From: Dictyobacter kobayashii
GTDB lineage: Bacteria; Chloroflexota; Ktedonobacteria; Ktedonobacterales; Ktedonobacteraceae
Length of the DNA stretch: 64,000 nucleotides
Assembly (NCBI RefSeq): GCF_003967555.1
Contig: NZ_BIFS01000002.1
Span: 372,001 to 436,000 of the forward strand
Direction: 5' to 3'
Below the pieces are notes generated by a model, which did not search any database, was not told the origin of the DNA, and saw only the letters and a program-made list of their open reading frames with translations. Below, piece after piece: positions 46,317 through 56,298 of this stretch (positions are counted from its first letter, which is position 1; each line of letters opens with the position of its first letter). The position numbers and the translations under genes are program-made.

Positions 46317-46993
46317 AGAGCGTAGGACTGACTTAATAGAACAACAAACCAGGAATAAGGCGAAAATGCTTCCGGATACACATCCCTGATGATCTAATAC
46401 ATAGACGCGACCTCAGGTTTTTTGTCGCCAGTTTTGTTACCTGGTCACATTAATACCAGGCATGCACCAATCTAGAAATGGTCAGGAGCAATAAACCAGG
46501 GATTTACCAGGACGCGATAGAAGAAGAAAAGGCAGTTGGGAGAAATGAAAACAAATAGTTATGGTATGATGGCGATACGCCCGTTGTGCAGTGGTTAGCA
46601 TCATAGCTTCCTGCCTCCAGAGAGTTTTATTCGTCGATCCTTGACAAAATTAAGAGAACCACCAGTATCCGTTGCCTTTACCTGATTTAGGTGGCAATTT
46701 AGGATAACGTTAACCTTGTTTCTTGTGAATAAACGTAACATAGAAAAATGTAGCTGTCAAGAGTCTACTGTTTTTCTTTGAAAAAACTGCAAAACAGGCC
46801 AATATATTGCATATAAATGTGCATTATTTCAGGTGTGGAGTGTGTGTAGTGGGCGGCCGCAGGCGCCAATGAGGAAATTTTTAAAAACTCTGCTTCTGCC
46901 ATACTGTACATTGACAGGTTCGAGAAAATCATGTTACGATACGTGAAATAGAAGTGGTTTATCGTTTACTTAAATCGAGAGGATGGTACGACG
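46317..46993. other. Divergent region between importer operon and lacI
   Basis: 677 bases. Contains GGATAACGTTAACC (46702-46715), AACGTAACAT (46732-46741) and GTTACGATACGTGA (46933-46946), all possible regulator sites, and a truncated repeat-family copy at 46828-46877. A short tRNA-like stretch near 46580-46650 does not fold. Confidence 0.5.
46828..46877. repeat. Truncated copy of the head/tail repeat (R3)
   Basis: Reads TTCAGGTGTGGAGTGTGTGT, then GTGGGCGGCCGC, joined directly to GCAGGCGCCAATGAGGAAAT. Head stem and tail hairpin half are present but the complementary arm is missing, as if a deletion removed the middle of the palindrome. Confidence 0.7.
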
Positions 46994-48037
46994 TTGGAGT
47001 TAGAACAGCCTAAACGTTTAACCATGTCAGAAATAGCCAGGGAAGTCGGCGTTTCAACTACTACGGTCTCTAAAGTTCTAAACCAGCTTCCAGGAGTCGG
47101 TGCGCAAACACGTGCACGCATTCAACACGTCATTGAGCAGCATGAATATGTCCAGAATCATGCCGCTCGCCATCTTCGCAAGGGCCAGACTGGTTTGATA
47201 GATCTGGTTTTAATGCGGCTGGAAGGTGGCTATGATCTGGGTATTATGCATGGGGTTCAGGAAACCCTCATGGAGAGTGGACATCGCCTGGCTGTCTTCG
47301 CTACCCACGAAAATGAAGTGGTAGAGCGCCTCTGGCTGCGCCGCTTATTTGACCAGTCAACCGATGGTGTGCTGCTTTTACTCCCTTATGAGCATGGTGA
47401 GATTGCTAACTCACTGTTGCAACAAAAAATACCCTTTGTAGCGATTGGAGATCGCAATGAGCCGGCCACAAATTTTCCTACCATCGGCTCTACTATCTGG
47501 CTGGGAGGCTATACCGCGACTGAGTATCTGCTTTCACTGGGACATCGCCGCATTGGTATTATCACTGGACCTCTCCATCTTATGACTTCCCGCGCTCGCC
47601 TGGCCGGTTACCGGGAAGCACTTGAACGTGCTGGCATTCCCGTCGATCCTGCTCTGATTTGTGAAGGTACCTATCTCCTCGGTGATGGTCTAAAACAAAC
47701 ATATACCTTGCTCGATCTGCCAGAACCACCAACCGCGATCTTTGCTGGCAATGATGCTCAGGCAACAGGGGTCTACCAGGCACTCTATCAGCGCAATATC
47801 CGCATTCCTGATGATATGAGTGTGATCGGCTTTGATGATGTGACTTACTCTGCCCAGATGGCCCCTCCTTTGACAACTATTCGGCAGCCGCTGGTAGAAA
47901 TAGGTAAAATGGCCACCAATATGCTACTGCGCCTGATTGCCGGGCAGACTCTGGAATCAACCAATGTTGAGCTTTCAACGTCGATCGTCATCAGACAATC
48001 CTGCCAATCCCCACGCTCTAAAGCTTTGTCAACATAA
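46994..48037 (+). CDS. LacI-family regulator of the second importer operon
   Basis: 347 residues if begun at the TTG at 46994, with GAGAGG 11 bases upstream; the ATG at 47024 is an alternative but would trim the N-terminus right at the helix-turn-helix (LTMSEIAREVGVSTTTVSKVLN). An effector domain of the sugar-binding type follows (FAGNDAQATGVYQAL, VIGFDDVTYSAQMAPPLTTI). Divergent from the binding-protein/permease/glycanase operon, which it most likely represses. Candidate operators with the core ACGTAACAT lie both in the divergent gap and before the glycanase gene. Confidence 0.88.
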   Translation: MELEQPKRLTMSEIAREVGVSTTTVSKVLNQLPGVGAQTRARIQHVIEQHEYVQNHAARHLRKGQTGLIDLVLMRLEGGYDLGIMHGVQETLMESGHRLAVFATHENEVVERLWLRRLFDQSTDGVLLLLPYEHGEIANSLLQQKIPFVAIGDRNEPATNFPTIGSTIWLGGYTATEYLLSLGHRRIGIITGPLHLMTSRARLAGYREALERAGIPVDPALICEGTYLLGDGLKQTYTLLDLPEPPTAIFAGNDAQATGVYQALYQRNIRIPDDMSVIGFDDVTYSAQMAPPLTTIRQPLVEIGKMATNMLLRLIAGQTLESTNVELSTSIVIRQSCQSPRSKALST

Positions 48038-48328
48038 CTGCTATGCATACATGGAAGAGCACTTTCTCTGTGTCAGAAATAACGTTTCCTTAATTTTTCC
48101 CTTTACAGCATTAGTTATTTTCAATTTATAGGTTTCTCTATGTATATCGCCGTTTAGCTTGAGTTTATATTTAAGAGAAACGTTTACCCTGGCGCTTGAG
48201 GTCTTTACCAATCCGCTCTCCCAGGGTCCCCATGCAGGCAGGATGCAGAGACCCTTATATAATGTTGCCATGTCTCAACAACGTCCAGACAACCGATGGA
48301 GGAGGTAATAGTACAGCTAGTGAACATG

Positions 48329-48422
48329 ATTTTTATCTATATGCTGCAAAAAATGGGTATAGCATATTTTCCGCAGCATATAGATAAAAATCAGCGTGGG
48401 CGTGCGCACGCGCGCCTACGCT
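48329..48422. repeat. Palindrome with GC-rich side hairpin (P3)
   Basis: Perfect 20-base arms (48329-48348 and 48374-48393) with a 25-base loop, followed directly by a GC-rich segment containing the palindrome GCGTGCGCACGC. Lies between convergent genes, so it may also terminate both. Confidence 0.75.
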
Positions 48423-50127
48423 ACAGCTTCCATATCTTTGCGTTGCGGAAAACCACTTCGGTTGCTGGATTATTATTATTCAATACGTACAGGCCCATAA
48501 TGCCATCATTGCGTGTAGCATCCTGGAAAGTCATCAGGAATTGCTTGTTCAGATAAAAATAAAAGGAATGCTCATAGGCAATAGCGGTAAGCAGATTAAA
48601 TGTATGCCCATTGGTAGATGAAATAGTATCCCGTATATCCTGGATAGTTGTCTGGCCCTTAGCGCTACTGTATGCGGCCACATCCAGGAACGATTGAGAC
48701 CCCCCTGTGATAAGCCTCAATACATAGAAATGGGTATGGTCACTGTCAGAGCGAAAGACAATACCTCCTCCATCACCTTTGATGACGCTCATCTCAACTT
48801 CAAAAGCAAAATTGTGAAAGACGTTTTTTTGCTCGCCACAGGCTAAATAAGTATTGGCGTTCGGAACATGCATGTGATAGGCGCCACCGCTAAAGGTACA
48901 ACCATAGGTCTTCGCTTGTATGTCTTGCCACGTGCTGGCACTTTTGTCGTTGAGTGGATCATTGATAAACGGACTGCCACTGGTTGCAGTTGCATAGATT
49001 TCCTGGGTTGAGCGCGCTGTAAACGTTGCGACAGCCTGTTGGGTGGCTCTGGCCGCCACTGTTTTTGCGGCCTGGATAGCTGTCATGGTGGGGATGGTTT
49101 GCCGGATAGGAGAAAAGAGTCCGACATTATAACCCACAATCCCTCCTGCCAGGACCAGGATGAATAGGAAGAGGCTGATGGCGATCCCCAGCGTAAAACC
49201 GCGCTTTTTGGGCGCCTTGACGCCAGTTGTCAGAGGCTGTACACGTACCTGTGGGCCGGTTGTTATCTCGCTGGCGCCATTCTGCGTGGTGCTACTCAGT
49301 GGTTGTGGCGGTCCGCTGATTTGCTCAAAAGCACGAGCAAAAGCGGCAACGCTGCTAAAGCGCTGCTCAGGCTCCTGATCCAGGGCTATCATAAGCACCT
49401 GCGTAAGTTCGGGAGGGATCGCTGGTAGCTTCGTATCTAGTGAAGTCGGTGTGAGCTTACGTCCCGCTTGTTCCCCGGAAAAGACTTGAAAGGGGAGCTC
49501 TCCGCTCAGCCATTCATAAACAGCCACAGCCAGTGCATATTGATCACTGGCCGGGCCCGGGTGCCCTTGCAGTTGTTCAGGAGCCATATATGCCAGCTCT
49601 TCATCCCTCTCGTCCTGCTTCCTGGGATCTCGTTGATCCAGAGCATCAATGCTCAGGTTAAAATCGCTGAGCAAGATACGATTCTGGTGTCCGAGCAACA
49701 TATGCTCCGGCCTGACTCCACAATGGCTCAAACCTTGATCGTGAATATATTGGAGGGCCGCTGCAACCTGCTTGACGTAGGAGGCAACGTTGGCCAGCGG
49801 AACGCACATGCCTCTGGGATATAGCTGCCGTAGTGAACCTCTGGTGGTATAGTCCGTTACCAGAAAGGGGATCTTGTCTTCCACGCCAAATTCCAATACA
49901 CGCAGGATATTAGGATGCTTCAGGCGGGCGATATTACGGGTCTCAGCCAGAAACGTCTCCAAAACTTCCTGCTCGATTTGAGCGTGCAACACTTTAATGG
50001 TAGCCTGCGTCTTTAAAAAAATATGCTCCCCCAGGTACACATCTGTCGCGCTCTCCTGCCGCAACAGGCGCAGTAAACGGTAGTTGCCAAGTTGCTTATC
50101 TATGTGATCTCCTACCAAATCGGCCAT
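48421..50127 (-). CDS. Membrane Ser/Thr pseudokinase with extracellular C-terminal domain
   Basis: 568 residues with the fold of a Hanks-type kinase (about 15-280) but degraded motifs: the Gly loop reads LLRQESATDVY, the catalytic HRD is HCG (135-137), KPEN is RPEH (140-142) and DFG is DFN (155-157). Lys45 of the VAIK motif, APE (YMAPEQ) and the C-lobe are kept. A helix near residue 315 (LFLFILVLAGGIVGY) leads to an outer domain of about 190 residues (from DPLNDKSASTWQD), resembling concanavalin/LamG-like sensors. The two kinases just upstream have the same plan with intact motifs. Phosphotransfer is unlikely, so a scaffold or decoy role in the same pathway is inferred. Confidence 0.82.
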   Translation of the reverse strand: MADLVGDHIDKQLGNYRLLRLLRQESATDVYLGEHIFLKTQATIKVLHAQIEQEVLETFLAETRNIARLKHPNILRVLEFGVEDKIPFLVTDYTTRGSLRQLYPRGMCVPLANVASYVKQVAAALQYIHDQGLSHCGVRPEHMLLGHQNRILLSDFNLSIDALDQRDPRKQDERDEELAYMAPEQLQGHPGPASDQYALAVAVYEWLSGELPFQVFSGEQAGRKLTPTSLDTKLPAIPPELTQVLMIALDQEPEQRFSSVAAFARAFEQISGPPQPLSSTTQNGASEITTGPQVRVQPLTTGVKAPKKRGFTLGIAISLFLFILVLAGGIVGYNVGLFSPIRQTIPTMTAIQAAKTVAARATQQAVATFTARSTQEIYATATSGSPFINDPLNDKSASTWQDIQAKTYGCTFSGGAYHMHVPNANTYLACGEQKNVFHNFAFEVEMSVIKGDGGGIVFRSDSDHTHFYVLRLITGGSQSFLDVAAYSSAKGQTTIQDIRDTISSTNGHTFNLLTAIAYEHSFYFYLNKQFLMTFQDATRNDGIMGLYVLNNNNPATEVVFRNAKIWKL

Positions 50128-50196
50128 CTATGCACATCCTTCTCTACGCTGATTGTGATTATCTAGAAGACCAGCCAGCAGCCTTTGCTTCTGCTG

Positions 50197-51902
50197 CTAT
50201 AAAATCCACACCTGCAAATTTTTAAAGGTCACGTCAAGCGTCTGGCTACTGTTTTCCCCCTGGCTAAACATACCAATGGTTCCAGTCAAGGTTGTGCTAT
50301 CCTTTATGCTGCCCACAAATTGTTTATTTATATACAAGTAGATAGTAGAGCCAAGCGCAATCACGGTAAGTAGATTGGTCTGGTTCAGGCCCTTTTTAAT
50401 GGCCGCGCTCTGGCCTTTGAGCAAAGTATTCAAACCTGAAGAAGAAAGTTGCTTACCGGAATGGGATATACTTCTAACGCTAAGGCTGAACGCACCCTGT
50501 GTGGTGACATTAAAATAGTAGAGACCGTCGTTCATGGTAGGGAAGAATTCGTTGCGGAAGATCAAACCACCATTGGTGCCCTGGAGGATAGTCATTTCTG
50601 CCTGGTAAGCGAAGTTGTTAAGCTCTGTGTATACAGTGTTACACGCAGCGGCCCCTTTGTTTGCTACGTGGAAGACCCCTGCTTTGAAGCTACAGTCGTC
50701 AGAGGAATTCAAAAGCCATGCCAGAGGACCCTCTACGTTGAGTGGATCGTCTATTCGCGGTACTCCCATCGTCGCACTGACATACAATTTATGCATGTCC
50801 GGGACTGTAATTTTGTTTGGTGCTTGCGTATTCCTTGTCAGGGCAAATGTCAGCACACTTCCTGCCACCAACAGTAGAGCTAATACAGGCAAGATGATTT
50901 TCAGCATCCGCATACTGGTTCGAGCTTCTGACTTCTTTGATGGTTGGGGGAACGTGTATCCTTGCTGCATAATTGGTGTGGTTGATGCATTGCTTGCATA
51001 CGCCACCCCTGTGTTTGCATGTACAGAAGTAGCAGGCGTCGCATCAATTCCACCGCTACCAGCATGAATCTGTCCCTGCGCTGCCGCCTCCAGAGCATTC
51101 GCAAATTCCTGAACACTGGCGAAACGTTGCCGCTCTTCCTTTGCCAGGGCCTTCAGGACAACCTGGTCAACCAGGGGAGAGATACCGGGTACGCGCTCTC
51201 GCAGGGAGATGGGGGCGTAAGCACATGTTGTGTGGCGATGGCGGTAAATGTTCCACTGAAAAGGCGCTGACCACACAGCCATTCGTAGACCACCACACCA
51301 AGCGCGTATTGGTCGCTGGCTTGTGTTGGCTGTCCCAGGAGTTGTTCGGGCGCCATGTATGTGATGGTCCCCGCCACCTCTTGCGCTTCCTGCCGTTGCG
51401 AACCCTTGATCATTACAGCGATCCCGAAATCGCTGAGTAGGACTTCGCCGTGTGTGCCCAGCAGCATATTTTCTGGTTTGATATCGCGGTGAACCAGGTT
51501 TTCGTCATGGGCATATTGCAGCGCGCCCGCTACCTGTTTGAGCACAGGTAAAATACGTTCTATCGGTATCGCTATTCCTCGGGGCAGTTGTTCACGCAGC
51601 GTACCACCAGACGCATATTCCATGACCAGGTAGGGAATACTGCCATCCTTCAAACCAAACTCCAGGACACGCACAATGCATTCATGTTGCAGATGTGCCA
51701 CGGTACGCGCCTCCGCATAAAATCTTTCTTGCTCTTCCTTAGATAAGCGTGTCTGCAATATTTTTATGGCGGCCTGCGTCTTGAGATAGACATGTTCACC
51801 AAGATAGACCTCGGCGAAGCCTCCTCTTCCTATCAGGCTGGTGAGGCGATAGTTGCCAAATTGCTGCCCTATATATGTGTTTATGCTGGTTTCCTCTGGC
51901 AT
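50197..51902 (-). CDS. Membrane Ser/Thr protein kinase with extracellular domain, one frameshift
   Basis: The ATG at 51902 (GGAGG 8 bases upstream) begins a normal kinase domain: GRGGFAEVYLGEH, AIKIL, HRDIKPEN, SDFGIA and YMAPEQ. The frame breaks after TQHVLTPPS. The rest (SLRERVPGISPLVDQVVLKA, a helix near MLKIILPVLALLLVAGSVLT and the outer domain from DDPLNVEGPLAW) is in another frame ending at 50197. One extra base in the G5 run at 51211-51215 (C5 on the coding strand) restores about 568 residues. Architecture matches its two neighbours. It would sense an outside ligand or surface through the C-terminal domain and phosphorylate cytoplasmic targets. Confidence 0.82.
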
Positions 51903-51904
51903 CG

Positions 51905-53656
51905 TTATAGCCTCCATAAAGTTAGATTGCTGAATGCAACCTCGGTAGTCGCGGGCAGACTTCTAGCAAACAGACCAATACTGCCAGTGGCAGCAGATCT
52001 ATCGACTATGCTGGCCACATAGTGCTTGTTTATATAGAGCGCGATCTGATTTCCCTGGGCTATGACACAAAGCAGGTTGGGCTGATTGAGGCTAGTTTTG
52101 ATAAGCGAGCTACTTCTATACAGCAGGATTTCATAGTGACCATTGATAGACCAGAGGTTATAGGTTCCATTGCGATTGACGTCAAAAATATACGCCAGCA
52201 CCTGTGTGCTTGAAGGGACGCTCAGGCGGAAGCTCAGGCCACCTTCATTACCACGCAGGATGGTCATCTGCACCTGGTAAGCAATATTACTAAATTTGTC
52301 ATTGAGGCCCTTGCCGCACAATCCAAGAGCATAAGGCTTTAAGGAACTTACATGGTAGGCGCCTCTGGTGAAGAGACAGCTACGATTGCTCGCGACACCA
52401 CTATCCCATCCGTTCACGTTCTGGCTCAAAGGATCGGTGAGAAATGGTTTCTGGCTCGTCACCTGTTCGTACCTGTTCTGCCAGTCAGCCGCGCTTATCG
52501 AGCCCGCAGCAGTGCTTGGAGTAGATATCTGAACCTGCCCTTTGCTAGCTGGCTGCCTGACGCCGAAACCAGAGTAGGCCAGGATAAGGCCACCTGTGAT
52601 CGTCAGCAGCACCAGCACAACGAGCGCGATGGTCAGACTTCTCGGTAGCCCCTTACGGCTGCGTACTATCTTTGTTGGTGGTGGCGGCAAAATCGCTGTT
52701 GCTTCCGTTGGAGTTTGCACTTTGGTTGGCAAGGAGCTTTCACGTATAGTAGGTTGTCCTTCAATAGAAGGAGCGGTCCTGAGTTGCTGATAAACACCAG
52801 GCGGGAGCCAGCCTGACGGGGCTCTGAAGGTCCTACCCACCTCCAGGATGGATTGCTCAAATGCATCTGCGAATGCCTGCACACTCTCAAAGCGTTGCTC
52901 AGGACGCTTGGCCAGGGCGCGCAAAATGACTGCCTCAACCTCGGGCGAAACGGCGGGATTCTTTATAGGTGGTGGCGGGACCATGAGGTGTTGGCTGGCA
53001 ATCTCGGTGAAGGTGCCATGAAACGGATAGTCTCCACTGAGCCATTCATAGAGCACGATAGCTAAGGCATATTGATCGCTGGCTGGCACAGGCCTGCCCT
53101 GTAACATCTCGGGCGCCATATATGCCAGCGTGCCAGCCAGTTCTTCCATGTTTTGCGTACGTGAGCTCCGTGTACCCAGCGCCATGCCGAAATCGCTAAG
53201 CAAGGCCTCATCCTGCGCACCCAGCAATATATTCTCCGGTTTGACATCGCGATGAATAATATGCTCCTGGTGTGCATACTGTAGCGCGGCAGCCACTTGT
53301 TTGACGTGGGGTAACACCATGATTGGAGTAAGATGTGCCTGTCTTCGATAACGTTCACGCAAACTTCCATTGGGAGCATAATCCATTACCAGGAAGGGTG
53401 TTCCTTCTTGTACCCCAAACTCAAGGATCGAGAGGATATCAGGATGCTTCAAATGGGCTATGATACGCGCCTCGTTGAGGAAACCTTCTTGATCTTCTTG
53501 CGCAAGTTGTGTAGACAAGACTTTGATCGCTACCGGCGTTTTAAGATAGATATGCTCTCCGAGATAGACTTCTGCGAACCCTCCCTGCCCTACAAGCTGC
53601 TTCAATTGATAATTGCCGAGCCTCTGACCTATCCAAGTTCCAATTAAGCTGGCCAT
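51905..53656 (-). CDS. Membrane Ser/Thr protein kinase with extracellular domain
   Basis: 583 residues from the ATG at 53656 (GAGG 6 bases upstream). Intact kinase: Gly loop GQGGFAEVYLGEH, AIKVL, HRDVKPEN, SDFGMA and YMAPEM. A proline-rich juxtamembrane segment leads to a helix (SLTIALVVLVLLTITGGLIL), then an outer domain of about 190 residues (DPLSQNVNGWDSG to EVAFSNLTLWRL), shared with the next two genes. The stop codon is two bases before the next kinase start, so the three form one operon. Probably active; targets unknown. Confidence 0.9.
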   Translation of the reverse strand: MASLIGTWIGQRLGNYQLKQLVGQGGFAEVYLGEHIYLKTPVAIKVLSTQLAQEDQEGFLNEARIIAHLKHPDILSILEFGVQEGTPFLVMDYAPNGSLRERYRRQAHLTPIMVLPHVKQVAAALQYAHQEHIIHRDVKPENILLGAQDEALLSDFGMALGTRSSRTQNMEELAGTLAYMAPEMLQGRPVPASDQYALAIVLYEWLSGDYPFHGTFTEIASQHLMVPPPPIKNPAVSPEVEAVILRALAKRPEQRFESVQAFADAFEQSILEVGRTFRAPSGWLPPGVYQQLRTAPSIEGQPTIRESSLPTKVQTPTEATAILPPPPTKIVRSRKGLPRSLTIALVVLVLLTITGGLILAYSGFGVRQPASKGQVQISTPSTAAGSISAADWQNRYEQVTSQKPFLTDPLSQNVNGWDSGVASNRSCLFTRGAYHVSSLKPYALGLCGKGLNDKFSNIAYQVQMTILRGNEGGLSFRLSVPSSTQVLAYIFDVNRNGTYNLWSINGHYEILLYRSSSLIKTSLNQPNLLCVIAQGNQIALYINKHYVASIVDRSAATGSIGLFARSLPATTEVAFSNLTLWRL

Positions 53657-53791
53657 CAAATCCTCTTTTCCTGATAATTAGCATGATTTTGAGGAGGCAG
53701 AGAATCGCGAGCTTCCTGGCACCACTGGCCTTGATTTAAAGGAAATTAAATTTCCTACCCTTATTGTATGTTCGTATTATAAGCTCGTCAA

Positions 53792-53913
53792 GTACATGTT
53801 TAATGTGGCTTTTTACTGTTCGTCCAGAGATCACGAGCAAACGAGACGATGGACCTTCTTTCAGGTGTGGAATGTGTGTAGTGGGCGGCCGCAGCCACCC
53901 ACCACACACGAAT
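53792..53913. repeat. Repeat-family copy without core (R4)
   Basis: Head GGCTTTTTACTGTTCGTCC, ATCACGAGC, GACGATGGACC, then GGTGTGGAATGTGTG and GGGCGGC-CGCA-GCCACCC-ACCACACAC. It forms the hairpin that in the composite copies is split by the core. It ends right beside the stop codon of the ABC-2 permease gene. Confidence 0.75.
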
Positions 53914-54753
53914 TTAGTCAGTAAAGTTCTGGTGCAAAAAGCGCCATATGGCAATACCCGCAAAAATCGCAGTGTAGAGCGCGATAAGTCCACAGGAAGC
54001 AAGAGGTGGTAAAAATGGGATATTTAAAGATCCCGTTTGTGTGGTCTCTCCCGCCGCTGCATATTTTAAAGATGCTTCTATACCTATGGGCAAGTATTGG
54101 GCAATATGCATCCATGTACCACCTACGAGCATCAATGTTGTATACAGGATCGATTCTACCAATAGCAGAAATGCTAATCCAACGCCAATCGCCAGGATGG
54201 ATGAACGACTGATAATGGTCAGCATAAAAGCCAGTGCCACATACGGGAGCAGGACATAATCAGTGATGAGAAAATTGATAGCAAACAATTTTATATGATC
54301 TAAGTCCATTGTTAATGAATGATTCAGCAGTAAAGTCAAGATCGCTGTCAGGATACCCGATACCACAATGGATGTGACCACCATCGTCACTATCAGTAGC
54401 ACATTGATAATACACTTCGCCTCAATCAAGATCAGGCGCGACACGCCACGACTTAACCAGAGATGAAAAGTGCGCCAGGAATATTCTCTGGCTGTAATTA
54501 CCGCGACAATAATAGTTAACAAGATGCCGCCAAGCGAATGGGGACCGGCAAATTGCATTGACTGGACCAGCCCCGATGGCCAGACTAACATGTCGACTAT
54601 CGGCGCACTGGCATTGGCAGGCAGTAGCTGGGTAAAAGCATATTGTGCAACATCAATCAGCACAATGATCAGTGTCAAAATCGCCAGTTCAATCCATAGA
54701 ATGGGTCGACCAAAGACTTTATCTTTCTCTAACTGTAGCACTCTCCACAGCAT
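53914..54753 (-). CDS. ABC-2 type exporter permease
   Basis: About 279 residues from the ATG at 54753 (GGAGTTGAAACGC upstream), overlapping the ATPase gene by 35 bases. Six hydrophobic segments are visible (LAILTLIIVLIDVAQYAF, GGILLTIIVAVITA, IINVLLIVTMVVTSIVVSGI and others), with the loop AREYSWRTFHLWLSRGVSR between helices 2 and 3 typical of the ABC-2 family (NatB/bacitracin-type). It forms an exporter with the ATPase just upstream. The substrate is unknown; antimicrobial peptide or lipid export is common in this group. Confidence 0.87.
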   Translation of the reverse strand: MLWRVLQLEKDKVFGRPILWIELAILTLIIVLIDVAQYAFTQLLPANASAPIVDMLVWPSGLVQSMQFAGPHSLGGILLTIIVAVITAREYSWRTFHLWLSRGVSRLILIEAKCIINVLLIVTMVVTSIVVSGILTAILTLLLNHSLTMDLDHIKLFAINFLITDYVLLPYVALAFMLTIISRSSILAIGVGLAFLLLVESILYTTLMLVGGTWMHIAQYLPIGIEASLKYAAAGETTQTGSLNIPFLPPLASCGLIALYTAIFAGIAIWRFLHQNFTD

Positions 54754-55675
54754 GCGTTTCAACTCCTTTATCTGTCTGTTGCGCCAGGCGCAGAAATACA
54801 TTTTCTAAGTTATTCTGGATCGGAAAAACCTCTGAGGGCGTCAGGCTATGAGAAACCAGTTGCTCGATAATCTTTTCTGCCGTCACGGCCTGCACATCGA
54901 GGTATGGTCCATTCACATGCAGATACTTTTTGTCATCTACAATCTCCGCCAGCACCTGCATAGCTTTTTCAGGATTGCTGGTTTTGACGCGTGTAATCAG
55001 ATCGGTCTTCAGCAGGTCTTCTACTCTTCCTTCGGCCACCACCAGACCCTTGCCCACAATGGCTACCCGGTTGCATATAAGCTGCATCTCATGCAGTAGA
55101 TGGCTACTGATAAAGATGGTCACTCCCTGTCTGGCTAAGTCCTGCAGCAAGAGCCGTATCTCATGCATTCCAACCGGGTCCATGCCATTGGTCGGCTCGT
55201 CAAGGATCAAGAGATCGGGCTTTCCAAGCAGGGCCAGTGCCAGGCCAAGTCTCTGTTTCATGCCGGTTGAAAATTGCTTGACGGGACGATTGTTGACATC
55301 ACTGAGACCAACCATCTCTAACACTTGATCAATGCGCTGCAATGGCACATCTGGATACAAACGATGAAGCATCTGCAGGTTTCGGCGTGCCGAATATGCC
55401 ATCATCATGGATGGAGAACCCATCAGTGTTCCTACCCGCACCAGACCGGCGTTATGCATCGGGGTGATCTGCTGCCCAAAGATTTCAACACTGCCTGCGG
55501 TTGGATAAATTAGACCGAGCATCATGCCGATAGTTGTTGTTTTTCCTGAGCCATTAGGACCCAGAAAACCAAATATCTCACCGCTCCTCACTTGTAAAGA
55601 AATATCCTCGACAGCTCGTACCGCCTTGTAATACTTCTTTACATGCGAAACGTTCACTACAACGTCACTAGCCAA
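54719..55675 (-). CDS. ABC exporter ATPase (NatA/BcrA type)
   Basis: About 318 residues. Walker A GPNGSGKTT, Q-loop TLMGSPSMM, signature FSTGMKQR, Walker B LLILDEP and H-loop SSHLL are all intact. A C-terminal extension of about 90 residues (VKTSNPEKAMQVLAEIVDDK to LENVFLRLAQQ) is usual for exporter ATPases of this type. The start is placed at a TTG at 55675 because AAAGGAG lies 6 bases upstream; the frame runs 12 codons further up with no better signal. It pairs with the permease downstream. Confidence 0.9.
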   Translation of the reverse strand: MASDVVVNVSHVKKYYKAVRAVEDISLQVRSGEIFGFLGPNGSGKTTTIGMMLGLIYPTAGSVEIFGQQITPMHNAGLVRVGTLMGSPSMMMAYSARRNLQMLHRLYPDVPLQRIDQVLEMVGLSDVNNRPVKQFSTGMKQRLGLALALLGKPDLLILDEPTNGMDPVGMHEIRLLLQDLARQGVTIFISSHLLHEMQLICNRVAIVGKGLVVAEGRVEDLLKTDLITRVKTSNPEKAMQVLAEIVDDKKYLHVNGPYLDVQAVTAEKIIEQLVSHSLTPSEVFPIQNNLENVFLRLAQQTDKGVETHAVESATVRER

Positions 55676-56298
55676 AACATTCTCCTTTATGACTATTCTA
55701 TTCAACTTCAATAAGCATATAAGTCAGTATATCTATATTGATGTAGACGTTACATACCACAATAAATACAATAATATGATAATTTTTGGACTTTATTCCT
55801 TTTTTTGCAGCGTTTTCAATTTATAAACACACTATAAGGTGATAGTATAGTGTGTTTGTCTTATTTGCGGTATGTGATAGAGAAACGGCGGCATCTACCT
55901 TTCCGCCACACACCTCAAACGAGATTGTTAACGAAAGTTTGTATGTGACGTTATGTATATAGATATATATAGCCAGCTAAAAATTAACCCACTACCATAA
56001 ATGTCAAAGAGTGAAAACGCTGCTCTTCTCCATTGGTCACTAGCAGATTTTACCCATTAGATCATGGCCCTTAAGTTTGTGAAGTACTTCACATAGATAT
56101 TTTTGGATATACTGTATTATATATAGAAAAGAGCATACCAATATTTCATCCTGTATATTCTTTTTTTGAAAAATCACGCAGATATTTGTTATTTCCGTTC
56201 TACTCGTTATCGCTTTTTTCGAGCTCTATCCGACCCTTTTGCTAGGAACTGGGTCAAGGAAAGGCATGTAAGCCATTTCTGAAGGAAAATATCAACCC
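55676..56298. other. AT-rich divergent region with a hairpin
   Basis: 623 bases between the ABC exporter and the TIM-barrel-like protein. A perfect 12-base inverted repeat AAACACACTATA / TATAGTGTGTTT (55825-55836 and 55846-55857, 9-base loop) may be an operator. Promoters are expected for both sides but none is clear. Confidence 0.5.

Noticed and set aside
46580..46655. tRNA-like stretch (GTGCAGTGGTTAGCAT resembles a D arm)
   Set aside because: The D arm can pair, but the anticodon stem, T arm and acceptor stem do not fold, and no GTTCRANNC T loop is present.
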